Below, in pieces: positions 44,778 to 56,630 of a DNA stretch of 64,000 nucleotides. Both the position numbers and the translations under genes were made by a program. The stretch comes from Schistosoma haematobium (Eukaryota; Platyhelminthes; Trematoda; Strigeidida; Schistosomatidae), in the NCBI RefSeq assembly GCF_000699445.3, contig NC_067195.1:86066569-86130568 (forward strand), given 5' to 3'. Under the pieces are notes generated by a model. It had not been told where the DNA came from and ran no database searches. It was given only the letters and a program-made list of their open reading frames with translations. How positions within the stretch are numbered: the stretch's first letter is position 1; each line of letters starts with the position of its first letter.

Positions 44778-46464
44778 TTATTCCTTTTCTAGTATGCTTC
44801 TGTGAGTGTCCAGTCTTCTCTTGAAAGAGTCAATTGAAGGTGCGGATACCACTGCTTCAGGCAGCAGGTTCCAAGTATTGATGACTCGGTGTGAAAACCT
44901 GTATGCCACGGGTATTTTGTTCGTTCTTGGCTTTTCTACTCGCCTGCTATGTCCTCTGAGGTGTCCCGATCTAGTGGGAAGGAAGAGAGAGAATAAGTTA
45001 GGTCCGAAATCATTTCTTAGTATTCTGTACATCAATATTAGATCTCCCCTTAGTCTGCGATAGGACAGAGTAAAGAGGTTCAGTTTTTCAAGCCGCTCTT
45101 TATATGATAAACCCCGGAGTTCCGGAATTGCACGCGTAGCTGCCCTTTGTACCTTTTCTAGTATGTCTGAGTCACCTTTTAAACAGGGGCTTGCAGCCTG
45201 AACACAGTTCTCTAACTTAGTTCTCACTAAGGATGTGTATAATGTGGTGAACATGGTAGTATCAAGCTTAGTGAATGTCCTTTTTAAAGCCCAGAGGGTT
45301 CGAAACCCCTTAACTGCGACCTCCCGGCAATGGGCCGTCGTCTTAAGATCATTGCTCACTGTCACCCCTAGGTCCTTATGAGACCGGACTACGGGTAATG
45401 ACACATCCCCTATGTTGTACGTATTAACCTTTGAATCCCCCAAGTGCATGTAGACACACTTTTCCGAGTTGATAGGCATTAGCCACTCTTTAGACCAGTT
45501 TATCATATTATTTAAGTCCGCCTGAAGAGTAAATGCGTCTTTGTCTCCAGTTATTACTCGCCAAATTTTTACATCGTCAGCGTATAATAACATTGGCGAC
45601 TGTACTATACTTGTAAGATCATTAACGTACATTATAAAAAGTAAAGGACCTAGGACGGAACCTTGGGGTACTCCACTAAGTACTGGTCTCCAGATGGAGC
45701 ACTTGGAATTTATTCTTACTTTTTGCCTACGACCTACTAGGAAATCCTTAATCCATTTTAAAAGAGGTCCGGCAATACCAAGGTTTGCCAACTTCAATAG
45801 CAGTCTATTAGTTGGCACCTTGTCAAAAGCCTTACTGAAGTCTATGTAGACAACATCCACTGAATTTGCGTTGTCTAGCGCATTAATCCAGAACTCCCTT
45901 ACTATAAGGATGTTCGTTGTACAGGATAGACCCTTTCTAAAACCATGTTGTGCCATGTTCAGCAAGTTATTGGTTTCCATAAATGCTGTTATGGTCCGTT
46001 TGATTATTCTTTCCAGTATTTTAATTACAACACTGGTGAGGCTTACGGGTCTGTAATTTGATGGAACTTGTCGTAGACCTGTTTTATGTATGGGAGTGAC
46101 GATTGCGTCCTTCCAGTCCATAGGTAGCACACCTTGGTCAAGTGACATTTTGAATATCACAGTCAGTGGGGCTGCGATATATTCGGCAATATGTCTCAAG
46201 ATTTTAGCGTGTAGTTCATCTGGTCCTGTTGACTTCTCCATGTTTAGGGTGCTAAGAGCCTTAAGCACATCGTTTTGGTCGAAGTCCACGGTGAGCAGCT
46301 GGTTTGTTGACTCTGTAATTGGGTCTGGTTCTTTCTCTAGAGGAGGTTCCTGAGTGAAAACTGCCCCAAAGTAGTCAGCCATAATCTCAGCTATTTCCTG
46401 ATCATCCTCTATCATTTCAGATTCACTTCCTACTTTAATTAGGTTGGGAATCCAGTGATGAATC
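44778..46464 (-). CDS. CR1-like ORF2, C-terminal part (reverse transcriptase)
   Basis: Reverse transcriptase with MEKSTGPDELHAKIL, NYRPVSLTSVVIKILERI, QHGFRKGLSCTTN, IDFSKAFDKVP, SGVPQGSVLGPLLF and LLYADDVKIW (catalytic YADD), then the thumb (MPINSEKCVYMHLG) and a C-terminal FKRRLDTHRSILEKE end. The frame is open for about 560 codons, unusual for LINE debris in this window, so the copy was probably young when the Gypsy-type element cut it. Confidence 0.85.
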
Positions 46465-46731
46465 TTTCGTGTCTATAGGTAACCCTCGTGCTATTGATAG
46501 AAGAAACCAGACAAGTAGTGAGTAGGTCTTTATTTCGATCTTAGCGCAGTCACAGTGGAGCGTGGGATTATCTGTTCAGACAAACAAAGGCTCTCAACAT
46601 TCAATATAAGATAATAGGGAATATAACGCTTATACAAAACAAGGAAGTGAATGAATACTTGAACAATACTGTTTTGGCATATGCTTGGTTGTTTGAGGTC
46701 AACTCTTAACCAACCAACCTAAGCTGTTACA
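46465..46731 (-). repeat. 3' LTR of Gypsy-type element
   Basis: On the minus strand it begins TGTAACAGC and ends ACACGAAA, so the 3' end is not the usual CA. An AATAAAGACC polyadenylation-like signal lies inside. Confidence 0.85.
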
Positions 46732-46750
46732 TTAGCTTCCCCCTAGAATC
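46732..46750 (-). other. Polypurine tract of Gypsy-type element
   Basis: CTAGGGGGAAG lies a few bases before the 3' LTR on the minus strand, the primer for plus-strand DNA synthesis. Confidence 0.65.
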
Positions 46751-47533
46751 GACTTCCGTAGGAACGTCGGTTCGATTAACCTAACTATCGAAAACACCTT
46801 AGTTCTATTTCTCGTCCCAAGAGAAAATTATCGACTCGCTCACTGTTTGACTTACAATCAGTGACGACTGACGCTGTCAACGATAGTCCATGGACGTCTC
46901 TTCTTTACTAGCTTGTCATCTTATTTCGTAGCACGTGATTTCTTCTACAACTATCGCCGACGGTTTGCTGCATGCTTTCAAGAGAAAGAGTGTGAGAATG
47001 TGGAATAAGAATATCTGAGGAAGTGCCGCGAGCGGGCTACCCAACACCATGTTGGTGAGGTACGATTTTTCCGTGCTCAGACCGGCTATCAGGTGTTTAC
47101 TCACCTGCCTCTTGAGTCGCCCTCAAGTAAAACGTAAAGAAGAATCTACTTCAAAGGTAATGGTGAAAATCAAGCAAATCTGAAGAACTGCTCCACTGCC
47201 TGCATAAAATAATAAGATACAAAATGGAAATACATAAATGTAATTGATAATTGTTCGGTTCCATGTAAGTGCTTGGTCTCCAGAACGGATTGGTATTCTG
47301 GGTTGCTTTTAGAATTCGTTGTATTTGCCAGTGTTAGTTGTATGAGTTTGATTAAAATCCTCAGCCATCGTTTCGGAATACCTAGCTTATGTGTCCAGTA
47401 TTTAAAAAAAAATATTTAACATAACACTTATATATCAAAGGTAAAAGGTCTGGGGAGTTGTCGGTGAGGCGGAATGAGGAAAAAAAATTATTTTTAAGTA
47501 GATGCAGGATGTGATTAGCTGCGTGGTTAGATT
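46751..47533 (-). other. Non-coding spacer between pol and 3' LTR of Gypsy-type element
   Basis: About 780 bp without a recognised frame. It may hold a remnant third ORF, but no domain was recognised. Confidence 0.45.
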
Positions 47534-48085
47534 TTATCCTGCAGCCGAAACTGTCAACATCCTTGACTGACTAATTGGATGTGCCCAGCGAACCGTTTTA
47601 GTCATTTGTAAAGATTTATTATCTTTACATTTCGATTCCGTAATGGATTTGTCAGTTAAACGATCTAACAACACGTATGGTGGTTCATGATCTAGATAAG
47701 CCGGCTTTAGCCTATCAATACTTACTGTGTCGATGTTTCCATGTTTTTCTATCACGAAATATTTAGATTTTCTTGAGATGACTTTGAAAGGACCTTCAAA
47801 TGGAGGGCTAAGTGGTGCTTTTATTTTGTCACATCTTATCCAGACGTGCGTGCAATTGCTTAGGTCTTTAGGTATATATACGGCGCGCGATTGTTCACGA
47901 GTATTAATCGGCTTAATTTTAGACATGTGGTCCCGTAGTTGATCTACATAATTTTCTAAATTAAGTTTTTGACTGTTAGTATTGGGGTTAATAAATTCAC
48001 CTGGTAGTCTCAGAGTTGTTCCGAAAACCAGTTCCGCAGCTGAACACTGTGCGTCAGTTTTGACAGATGTTCGTATTCCCAACAT
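47534..48085 (-). pseudogene. Integrase C-terminal part of Gypsy-type element
   Basis: Continues from the integrase core: GIRTSVKTDAQCSAAELVFG, LRLPGEF, then a GPFKVISRKSKYFVIEKHG segment (SH3-like C-terminal domain) and SIDRLKPAYL. Ends at a stop at 47534. No chromodomain is seen. Confidence 0.8.
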
Positions 48086-48165
48086 AACTAACGGTAGGAA
48101 TTCTGTCCACTGATTGGGGTTTGAGTGAGATATAAGGACGGTTTTTAGCTGACGGTGAAAACGTT

Positions 48166-49485
48166 CTACATCCCATTAGCCTGAGGATGATATGCAGTGC
48201 AGCGTATCCTATTGGAGCCTAGAAGTTTAGCCAAGTTATTAAATAGTTCGGATTCGAATTGCGCTCCTCTATCCGTCGTTATTGTTATGGGTGTACCAAA
48301 AATGGTTACCCAGTTCTGCATGAAAACCTTGGCTACTGTTTCCGCTGTGATGTCCGCTATCGGGATGGCTATAGGGAATCTGGTAAATCGATCTATGCAT
48401 GTAAAAAGATAATTGAAACCGTTTGAACGTGGTAAAGGACCTACCAAGTCGATATGCACATGGGCAAAACGTGCATCTGGTTGCGAGAAAACACCTATGG
48501 GTGAATTTGTGTGACGATTAATCTTTGATTGTTGGCATGCTGAACACTCTCTAACCCATTTGTGTACATCCTTCTGTAAATTCGGCCATATATATCTGGC
48601 ATTGATTAGTTTTGTTGAAGCTTTCGCGCCAGGATGAGACAAAGAATGAAAGTTATTATATATCAGCTTTCGCATATTTTTGGGAACGAAAGGTCGCGGC
48701 ATTGCCTTGGTCGTGTCACAATAAATTAGAATACCATCGATAGGTGATGGGAATTGTTTTAAATTAAGACTTGAATTGTTTGTTTTAAGTAGGTTTTGTA
48801 ATTCTAGATCCTGCTCTTGTTCGTGTCTCAACGTCTCGAAGTTTACTGTAGACTGCTGTAGCACGTTCATTTCTAGTCTGGATAAAGCATCTGCCGCCTG
48901 ATTGTCCTGACCTTTGACATGTCGGATATCGCTTGTGAACTGTGATATATAGTCAAGGTGTCGGACTTCTCGAGGTGAGTATTTATCGGCTCTCGCTTTT
49001 AATGCATTCGTCAGTGGTTTATGATCCGTAAAGACTATAAATTCCCTACCTTCTAACATGTGTCGGAAGTGTTTAATGGTCAGGTAGATTGCAAGAAGTT
49101 CTCGCCCGAAGGTAGAATACCTTGTTTCGGCTGGAGCGAGTCTTTTCGAGAAGAAAGCAATTGGTTTCCAGGCGTTTTTAACCAGTTGGTTAAGGGTACC
49201 GCCTACTGCTTTATCTGAAGCATCCACCATCAAAGCAAGTGGGGAAAGAGAATTCGGATATATCAACGTAGTTGCTTGAGCCAGTTTATCTTTAAGCTGT
49301 TTAATAGCTTCGATGGCGTCAGAAGACAGTTTGAATTCTTTTGGTTTTCCTTTAAGTGAATCTGTCAAAGGTTGCATTAATTGTGCACAACCTGGTATGA
49401 ATCTGCGATAAAAGTTAATTAGACCTAGAAAACTTCTCAGTTGTGTTAGAGAACTAGGTACGGGGTATTGTTTGATAGTATCCAC
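48166..49485 (-). pseudogene. RNase H and integrase of Gypsy-type element
   Basis: RT connection FLGLINFYRRFIPG; RNase H VDASDKAVGG, FGRELLAIY, TDHKPLTNAL and DALSR; integrase zinc site H-x3-H ... C-x2-C (SLSHPGAKAS, ECSACQQSK) and catalytic core with VHIDLVGPLP (Asp) and TTDRGAQFES (Asp). A one-base loss near 48180 ends the frame after AYHPQANGM, just before the catalytic Glu segment. Confidence 0.85.
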
Positions 49486-49538
49486 TTCTTTTTTTATAGG
49501 TTTAATCCCTTCTGGGCTTATTGTGTGACCAAGAAATT

Positions 49539-50003
49539 CTAGAGTACGAACAACATAAACACACTTTGATGTATGTTTATTCCATGTTCATCCAGTCTTT
49601 TCAACACTGCTTGTACATGCTGTTCGTGTGATTGCAAATCGGGGCTGGCAATTAACAAGTCGTCTATATACCCCTGCGCAAATGGCATATCTCGAAGTAG
49701 GTTATCTATGAATCTTTGAACTTTTTGTGCCGCATTTCTCAGGCCGAATGGCATGCGTACAAACTCGAATAAGCCAAAGGGTGTAGTAATAGCTGTTTCG
49801 GGAATATCTTCATCAGCCACCGGGATATTGTGATATGCCCTGACTAAGTCAATTTTAGTGAATATGTTCATACCCTGTAAACCGTTGGTGAAATCTTGGA
49901 TATGAGGTATTGGGTACCTATCTGGTACGGTTTGACGGTTGAGGGCTCTGTAACCCACGCACGTTGGCCAATCGCCTTCATCCTTCTTTGGGACCATATG
50001 CAA
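49539..50003 (-). pseudogene. Reverse transcriptase core of Gypsy-type element
   Basis: [27 protein letters not shown] (first Asp), [15 protein letters not shown] and [11 protein letters not shown] (YIDD). A frameshift at about 49560 ends the frame; the RT thumb/connection continues in the next open frame. Confidence 0.85.
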
Positions 50004-50012
50004 AGGGGATGC

Positions 50013-50615
50013 CTATTGACCATCAAAGGAACGGATAATACCCAATTGTAGCATATAATCAAACTCGGCCCTAGCGATTTTGAGCTTATCTGGTGCTAGT
50101 CTCCTGGGTTTTGCAAACACCGGTGCACCTTCGGTTTTGATAGTGTGACTCACTTTTAGTTTGTCTTTAGAAGGCTGTGGGTTTGGTTTGGTTAAGTTTG
50201 GAAATTCCGCGAGTATATCTTGGAATTTTGCTGTTGTTACTGGGGGAGTTTGAATCAAGTTAAGAGAGCTGATGTGACTTCCTTTGCCTTTTGTGTAATA
50301 CGAAGTTTCTTTTAGTGTTAATCGCCGTTTCTTGGTGTCAACTAGAAATTCATATCTCTCTAGAAAGTCCATCCCCAGTATTGCCAGATCTAAGTCGGCT
50401 ACCGTGAAAACCCAAGGGAATTGCCTCCTGAACCCCAAATCTAGGGTTAATGTTTTCTGCCCAAATGTCGCGATTTTAGTTTTATTTGCAGCTTGAAGTG
50501 TAATTGATGATGTTTCTCGACTAATCTCAGTTTTATGTTGAGGGATGATGCTAAGAGCAGCGCCAGTATCCACCAAGAAATTCAAGCCAGAGTTTCTGTC
50601 TCTAACATAAAACAA
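50013..50615 (-). pseudogene. Aspartic protease and RT N-terminus of Gypsy-type element
   Basis: FLVDTGAALSIIP is the catalytic Asp loop and DLAILGMDFL the second conserved strand. The linker and RT start (KLKVSHTIKTEGAPVF, RRLAPDKLKIA) follow. The frame is cut by TAG at 50015-50013 where the family has a Trp before [11 protein letters not shown]. Confidence 0.8.
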
Positions 50616-50662
50616 GCGACTGTTTAGGCGCCCCTCCTCAGTCGTCGCGACCTGGGGAGGGG

Positions 50663-51501
50663 TTACTCGTTTCCCGCTGTCTTAGAATTATGCTTAGGCC
50701 AGGCGCATGGTTGCATGCACTTGGTTGAGTTGACACCAAACTTCCAGTGGTACCAACAAAACTGCCCAGATTGTCTGGACATTTGTGACCTGTTTTGTGA
50801 CTTGGATCGTGGTCGTTGTGGTGACCTGCTCCTGTTTCTTTGACCCATTTGCATTCTGGTGACAGCCTCAGTGAGACTCTTAACACTCGCAATGAGTCCT
50901 TCTATGACGGGGTCTTTTGCTGATTCTACTTTTTGTGTGTGATTTATTGTGCCTGATCCAGTTGGAGGACCTCTTTCCATTATTCTATCGGCTATACGCG
51001 CTAAATGAGATAATGAGGTTTCAGGATCTTGTGCATCCAAACAGTGTTGGACGTAGCATGGGAGAGCTTGTATCCATCCTTGTTTTAGGACTGCTTCACC
51101 CACTGTGTTATCACCCACTAAGACTTGGAGGTGACGTAAAAACTGTGACGGCGACCGATCACCTAGTGTTTCACCTTGAAAAAGTCTTTGAATTCTTTGA
51201 CTATCTGATGATGATAAACGGTTCATTATCTCTCGTCTTAAGATGGTTGTGGTGATGGTGGATCTAAAATCAAGTCACGGACTTCTTTGGCGACTGAAGG
51301 AGGAAGGATAGAACACAGGTTTCTATAGCGAATCCCTTCAGATTTGATATTGTGTCTCGTGAAATAATGCTCTAGTTGAGCAAACCACAACTCAGGATCA
51401 CTACGATCAAATTCTGGAAGTCGAGATTTCGTAGTCATAACAGTGTCTATCTCCACTGGTGACAAATCCTCCAGATTATGGGTTCCTATTGAGTCTGACA
51501 T
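50663..51501 (-). pseudogene. gag of Gypsy-type element
   Basis: Two frames: 51501-51238 (start MSDSIGTHNLEDLS, with RLPEFDRSDPELWFAQLEHY) and 51226-50663 (QRLFQGETLGDRSPSQFLRHL, then an Arg/Ser-rich stretch and CWYHWKFGVNSTKCMQPC). They are separated by one frameshift near 51245. The Cys/His cluster is the nucleic-acid-binding knuckle in the form C-x2-H-x9-C-x3-C, not the usual CCHC. Confidence 0.8.
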
Positions 51502-51697
51502 GAGGTATGTGACAAATATAGCAATAAAGTTAGCACGAAAAAATGGTTTCTATAACACGAATAACTTAAGGTAATTAAAAAAAGAAAAAGCTATTTATAT
51601 ATCCAACTTAGTTTACGGATAATCAGGTCTACTTTTACGATTGAGTACAAAAAATATAATATTAATAACAAAAATGAGGTTAAATTTGTGTTCAAAA

Positions 51698-51708
51698 GGG
51701 CTCACCAA
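51698..51708 (-). other. Primer-binding site of Gypsy-type element
   Basis: T-TGGTGAGCCC directly follows the 5' LTR; TGG is the expected complement of a tRNA CCA end. The tRNA was not identified. The same 11 bases follow the LTR at 59852. Confidence 0.7.
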
Positions 51709-51975
51709 TTTCGTGTCTATAGGTAACCCTCGTGCTATTGATAGAAGAAACCAGACAAGTAGTGAATAGGTCTTTATTTCGATCTTAGCGCAGTCACAGT
51801 GGAGCGTGGGATTATCTGTTCAGACAAACAAAGGCTCTCAACATTCAATATAAGATAATAGGGAATATAACGCTTATACAAAACAAGGAAGTGAATGAAT
51901 ACTTGAACAATACTGTTTTGGCATATGCTTGGTTGTTTGAGGTCAACTCTTAACCAACCAACCTAAGCTGTTACA
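51709..51975 (-). repeat. 5' LTR of Gypsy-type element
   Basis: Same 267 bp as the 3' LTR with one substitution seen. The inner edge is fixed by the adjacent primer-binding site. Confidence 0.85.
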
Positions 51976-53076
51976 AATCCTTGTTCTGTAGTTTATGTAC
52001 GAGAATATCCTCTTGGGCTGCTTGAGTGCAGATTCTGCCAGCTGCATTTCATATTTTCTTTGCGCTTCCCGAATTTTAGTTATACACTCGTTTCTTATCG
52101 ATCTGTAGTGTTCCATCGTACCTGCTGTGCCAAGGCGGATGACAACATCCCAGCATTTCTTCTTTTGTCTTAGTAAGCGTCGAATATCCCGCCCTATCCA
52201 GGGATGTCCGTGCTTGTTTTTCTTTGGGACAGTCCAGGGTATATATGGTTGAGTTACCCGATTGTATAACTGCCTGAATAGAGTCCATGCCCCTTGTACT
52301 GATGCCTTTGAGTCAATTTCCCAGTTCTCAGCCGATGCTGCGGAGTTAATTGCCTGCATATCTGCCTTCCATATGTTAGGACGGGCCGGCGCAATTGTTT
52401 GACAAGCAATGTCAGCCATGAATTTGAATAAGATGACTGCATGGTCACTTCTCCCAAGTGGTGGGAGAAAAGCCGTTTGACCAACGTCATCACCGTGTGT
52501 GAAGACTAAATCCAAAAGAGAGGAAGAGTTTCTTAAGTCGTATCTTGTGGGATCTCTAATGTGTTGGAATAATGCTAGTTCAATCGAGGTTTCTAACAGT
52601 TTGGAGTCGAACGACGATATAGATGACTCTACTTCTAAGTTAACCCAGTTTATATATGGTGCATTAAAGTCGCCTACTACAAGGCTTTTACCGTTGTTAC
52701 ACCAGGACTTAAGTTTACTGAGGAGAAAATCATCTGCTACACATTCTGGACTGCGATAAACTACAACTACTTCAATATCTTGCCTTCGGCATTTCAACTT
52801 ACATCTCACCAGATCACATGTCCCTGAAACATGTGCTACTGTCTCAGCTAATCTTATGGTTAGGGTACTTTTCGTGTACACAATAACCCCGCCTCCCCTT
52901 CTGTTTAATCTATCAGCCCTACTGGTTATGAAACCAGTCAATTGGATTTCACTATCTAATACTTCTGACGTTAACCAAGTTTCCGAGACAGCGATAACGT
53001 CCGGTTTTTCTTTATCCACCACTGACTTCAGCTCCGCCATTTTATTTAGTAGGCTGCGAGCATTTGTGTAGCACAC
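51976..53076 (-). CDS. CR1-like ORF2, N-terminal part (endonuclease)
   Basis: AP-type endonuclease: NARSLLNKMAEL, VSETWL (Glu), YRSPE, VVGDFNAPYINW and LGRSDHAVI (catalytic Asp-His). The C-terminal linker ends SYINYRTRI at the Gypsy-type insertion. No ATG lies at the open-frame edge; NKMAELK at about 53040 is the first Met. The frame overlaps the ORF1 stop, so reinitiation or a frame change may start it. Together with 46460-44778 it would be 927 codons long with no internal stop. Confidence 0.75.
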
Positions 53077-53078
53077 TT

Positions 53079-54154
53079 TTAAGTCTGTGGAGAGCTTTCC
53101 CTTGCCACCCAGAGTGGCTTGGGGATCGTTTTGCTCCGAACTTTTACAATCTGGAAACCCTTAAGAACGAGGTTTCTTTCACCGTTTCGGCGACGCTCGT
53201 TTATTTCCGCCTCTGCAGCTCTTCTCTTAATACGATCAGCTAGGCTGAGGTCCTCACGGACATATATTCCGGATCCAATCAGTTTACGTGAATTACTTAG
53301 AACCAGGTTCCTTTCTTCCACCGTGTTGAATGTAACCTTTAGGAGGCGGTTTTTCTGAGGACTTTCGGAATCCGCCTTTTTTCCTATTCTATAAAGCTTA
53401 CAAATACTAACTCCTGAACCTGTATCTGGGAATAGTTTACTTAATGATGTCTTAATATGATTGAGATCATGTTCAAATCTTGCCTTTGGTTCAGTGTCTG
53501 AAGATTCTCTTATCTTATGAAAAATGACTGATCTCTCAGAGAGATCTGTCTTTTCACGCGGTGAGGATTTTTCTTCTGATAAAGTCCCTTCCAATGTCTT
53601 GCTGACCAGCTGCGTTTTGCCTACAGCCTTTTTCTTCTTATTTTTTTTCTTCTTACCGAAGTCCATTTGTCACCACTCAGAACAGCCACACCTGGACTAT
53701 GTGGAACGGTGACAGTTTTATCCGGATCTTCTATTTCGACTAGAGGTGTATGACTGCCGATGTCAATATCAAGCGACACTTCATTTCTCGTTAATGTCAA
53801 CGGAGATTTCACGTTCCCGTCAACCGCAGTCAGGTGTTTAATGGGTCCAGTAGCAGCACTTACTACACTGACACATTCTTCATCGTCAGTGATCCTGTTA
53901 TCAGTGCTTCCGTCACCGTTTTTCTTGCAGGCCAAAGCCAATAGGCCCATAGCCTCCTGTATTAGTACCTTTTTATCCGTACAGCAGAACACACAAAGCC
54001 AATGCGAGTTAGGCTTCGAGCATCTTTTGTAAGCCGTCGGACTTAGTCGTGTACACATTTTGTGATACCACTTTTTACAGTCGTCACACTGCATTCCCTC
54101 CTCAACGGAGAACAAACAATTTGGTTGCCCACATTTGTGAGTCTTACCAACCAT
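53079..54154 (-). pseudogene. CR1-like ORF1 with PHD-type zinc finger, -1 frame change
   Basis: The N-terminus carries CGQPNC-x9-CDDCKKWYHKMC ... C-VFCC, a PHD-like Cys4-His-Cys3 pattern as in ORF1 of several CR1 elements. The first frame ends soon after WTSVRRKK. The second frame carries AVGKTQLVSKTLEG and an RRM-like domain with FNTVEERNLVLSNSRKL. The switch needs a -1 shift at an A run (minus strand 53648-53641) preceding AATAAGAAG. It may be a 1-nt indel in this copy or a programmed slip. The plausible start is MVGKTHKCG at 54154; the longer frame starts at 54208. The stop at 53079 overlaps the beginning of the ORF2 frame. Confidence 0.65.
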
Positions 54155-54384
54155 TGTAATTCGATTTAAAAGGTTTAAAAACAAAAAATGATGACAATGT
54201 GAACACAAGTGTTAGTCAAGGACTAAAATCAGGTACCCAGGACAAAATGTAGCAAAAAATTTCAAACTTTAACCAAAGAACTCTTAGTTAAAGTAGACCA
54301 AGAATGCTTTTTAGTGCAATAAGTACCAAAAGCAAGTATAATCACAACAAGTACAAAAATCACTCGTCCCGGTTTCACACACAT

Positions 54385-56330
54385 CCTGATTCTAGGGGAC
54401 TTTAATCTCCCTGGAGTCAACTTCTTGGAACACACGTATACTGGAGGCGACAACTCAGCTGAAGCTCGGTTCTTCAACCTCATCGATGACTTGGGATTAT
54501 ACGAAAATGTGAGGTCGGCAACGCGTTGGAGAAACAGTCAGACACCATTGCGCTTAGACTGTGTATTCACAAATAAAGAATTCCTAGTTGATAACCTCTC
54601 AATCCTGGCTCCTCTGGGAAAGAGCGATCATGCCGTCATAGCCTTCAGTTTTGTCATCAAAACTAAGCTAAGGTATCCCACCAATAACTTGCGTTGGAAT
54701 TTTAAACGGCTGAATGTGCCAGCTCTACACGACTATCTACAACAGGTGGTTTGAGATGTTCACCTCCAGCTCGATGTGGACGGTCATTGAGACTTCTTAC
54801 TGCACACGCTCTTACGTACTACAAACCATTCAGTTCCTCAAACGGTTCCCAAAAGCTACAAACAACCTACAATCATCAAGAAACGCACTCTTCGCCTGCT
54901 AAGCCACAAAAGGCACTGTTGGGTAGAATACAAACGAACTGACAACGGTGGAGCGTACAGGCAATATAAACATATAAGGAACATATGCACGAAGGCTATA
55001 AGAGAAGATAGGCTCCAGTACCAGATGAAGCTGATGGAAAAATTTACCTCTAATTCTAAAAGATTATTCCGTTATGCAGCCTCGCTTCGTCAAGCCAAAA
55101 CTGGAGTTTCCCAATTGGTAGGTCTTAACGGCCCGACCAACAACGATGGCGACGCCGCTAACCTTCTGGCTGAACATTACACTCAGACATTTCAACTGAC
55201 CGACATTAACTTTACTGATGACAGTTTCATCTGCAATCCCACAAGACTTTCCGAAGTGAACCTAAGCGCTGACTTGGTGTTCCGGAGACTGCAAATCGAT
55301 ATTTTAAGGTCAGGGCTAACTTCACTTCATCTCAGGCTATGAAATGTCCTGGTGGGGTCCCTCAGGGCTCAGTACTAGGACCTCTTCTCTTCTTGATCTA
55401 CATAAATAATTATCCACAACAGGTAACGTCAGACTTATTACTTTTTGCCGGTGGCGTGAAACTTTGGAGAGAGATACGCAACCAAGACGATATACAGGCA
55501 CTTCATAAGGATCTGACTTGACTTCAAATTCGGGTAGATGATAACGGATTTACCATTAACACTTCAAAGTGTAAAGTAGTCCATCTGCGACATGTTGCAG
55601 ACTACAGTTACAACTTAGGAGACTCCTCTCTAGTAGTATCCCAAGTCGAAAATGATTTAGGAGTCCTGGTGCCCTACGATTTGAAGTCTTACGCTAACTG
55701 TGACAAAACCGCCTTTCGAGCAAACCTTGCACTGGTAACATTGAAGCGCATTTTTGGCTAGTTTGACGGATGAACTTTCAATAGTTTTATCTGTCCCCAT
55801 TTAGAGTACAGAAACATAGTATTTCCTCCCTCACTCCAAAAGAATGAGGACACTCTGGAGTGTATCCAACGGCGTGCCACGAAATCAGTTCGAGGACTCA
55901 AATTTAAACCTTACGAAGAGCGCCTCCATTCACTCAACCTCTACCCATTAGAGTATAGACGTCTTAGTGGTAACCTTCTGATGACTTACAGTATCCTTAA
56001 CACTTCTGGACATCTCAAATACCTACTTAGGCTTAGTTCCAACACTAACCAAAAACTGTAGACACAACCTAGCAGAACGGGCTGTAGACACAACTTCTAC
56101 TCCTTATGAGTTGTCAAATGCTGGAATTCGCTGCTGACTGAACTGGTCCAAGCGACTTCCCAGGAGTCCTTTAAGAGGCAACCTGATCTATTCTTAAGGT
56201 CTAAGGATAGCATCGCACTACGATTTACTAATTTATTTTTCTGTTTTATTGCTAACATACCTAGGTTCCTGCCTGGAGGTTTTGGTGATCCTCTGCTACT
56301 AGACACGGAAGCCTGTTAAGCGAAAGCAAC
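54385..56330 (+). pseudogene. CR1-like LINE (family B), plus-strand copy
   Basis: Endonuclease C-terminus (GDFNLPGVNF, LGKSDHAVI), linker (RNICTKAIREDRLQYQMK-like), a deletion through the RT palm, then GGVPQGSVLGPLLFLIYIN with the catalytic site altered to FAGG. The thumb and C-terminus decay to SFKRQPDLFLRSKDSIAL and the 3' UTR with CTACTAGACACGGAAGC at about 56300. It is the inverted partner of 62860-64000. Confidence 0.75.
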
Positions 56331-56630
56331 TGCAACCATATGGATGCTATGAAAAAGTTGCAAGTAGATATGAACATTCTCAATCCGCTTAAATATCTCA
56401 TCAACCCCAACCTCACAGAGACACCAGATCAAATGAATGACATATTTTCCTAGAACATGTTAGATCAGAGGTATTTAAAAGAATAAGACGATCTAGCAAT
56501 GCAATTGTGTTTAATATACCGGATACACATGCCTTTAAAAATATCAAATCTAGTCTGCTTAGAGCCAGCAATATGACACACGTACTATGTGTATGCATAA
56601 GATTAAAAAGAAGTCATCCTGGTATGCACT
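56331..56630 (+). other. Unclassified; possible retroelement ORF1 remnant
   Basis: 56455-56600 reads SSNAIVFNIPDTHAFKNIKS in the + strand, similar in style to nucleic-acid-binding ORF1 domains. A short frame only; no flanking match found. Confidence 0.3.

Larger units (their letters stand above)
46465..51975 (-). mobile_element. Gypsy-type LTR retrotransposon
   Basis: A 5.5 kb element with LTRs at 51709-51975 (5') and 46465-46731 (3'), primer-binding site, gag, protease, RT, RNase H, integrase and polypurine tract, all on the minus strand. It is flanked by AATC (46461-46464 and 51976-51979) within an otherwise continuous LINE ORF2. The two 267-bp LTRs differ at one position that I can see (GTGAGTAGG versus GTGAATAGG). 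Coding frames are broken in at least four places. The order protease-RT-RNaseH-integrase defines the Gypsy/Metaviridae-like type. The Cys-His spacing in gag suggests the trematode CsRn1/Boudicca-like clade, by memory only. Confidence 0.9.
44690..54210 (-). mobile_element. CR1-like LINE (family A), split by a Gypsy-type element
   Basis: A two-ORF non-LTR element on the minus strand in two parts, 54210-51976 and 46464-44690. The break is caused only by the Gypsy-type insertion with a 4-bp duplication. ORF1 carries a PHD-like zinc finger; ORF2 has endonuclease and RT. The decayed plus-strand relative at 37440-39055 confirms the order of the ORF2 segments. Confidence 0.8.

Noticed and set aside
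53621..54208. Host gene with a PHD finger
   Set aside because: It lies directly upstream of, and overlaps in organisation with, LINE ORF2, and is followed by an RRM-like domain, which is the CR1 ORF1 layout.
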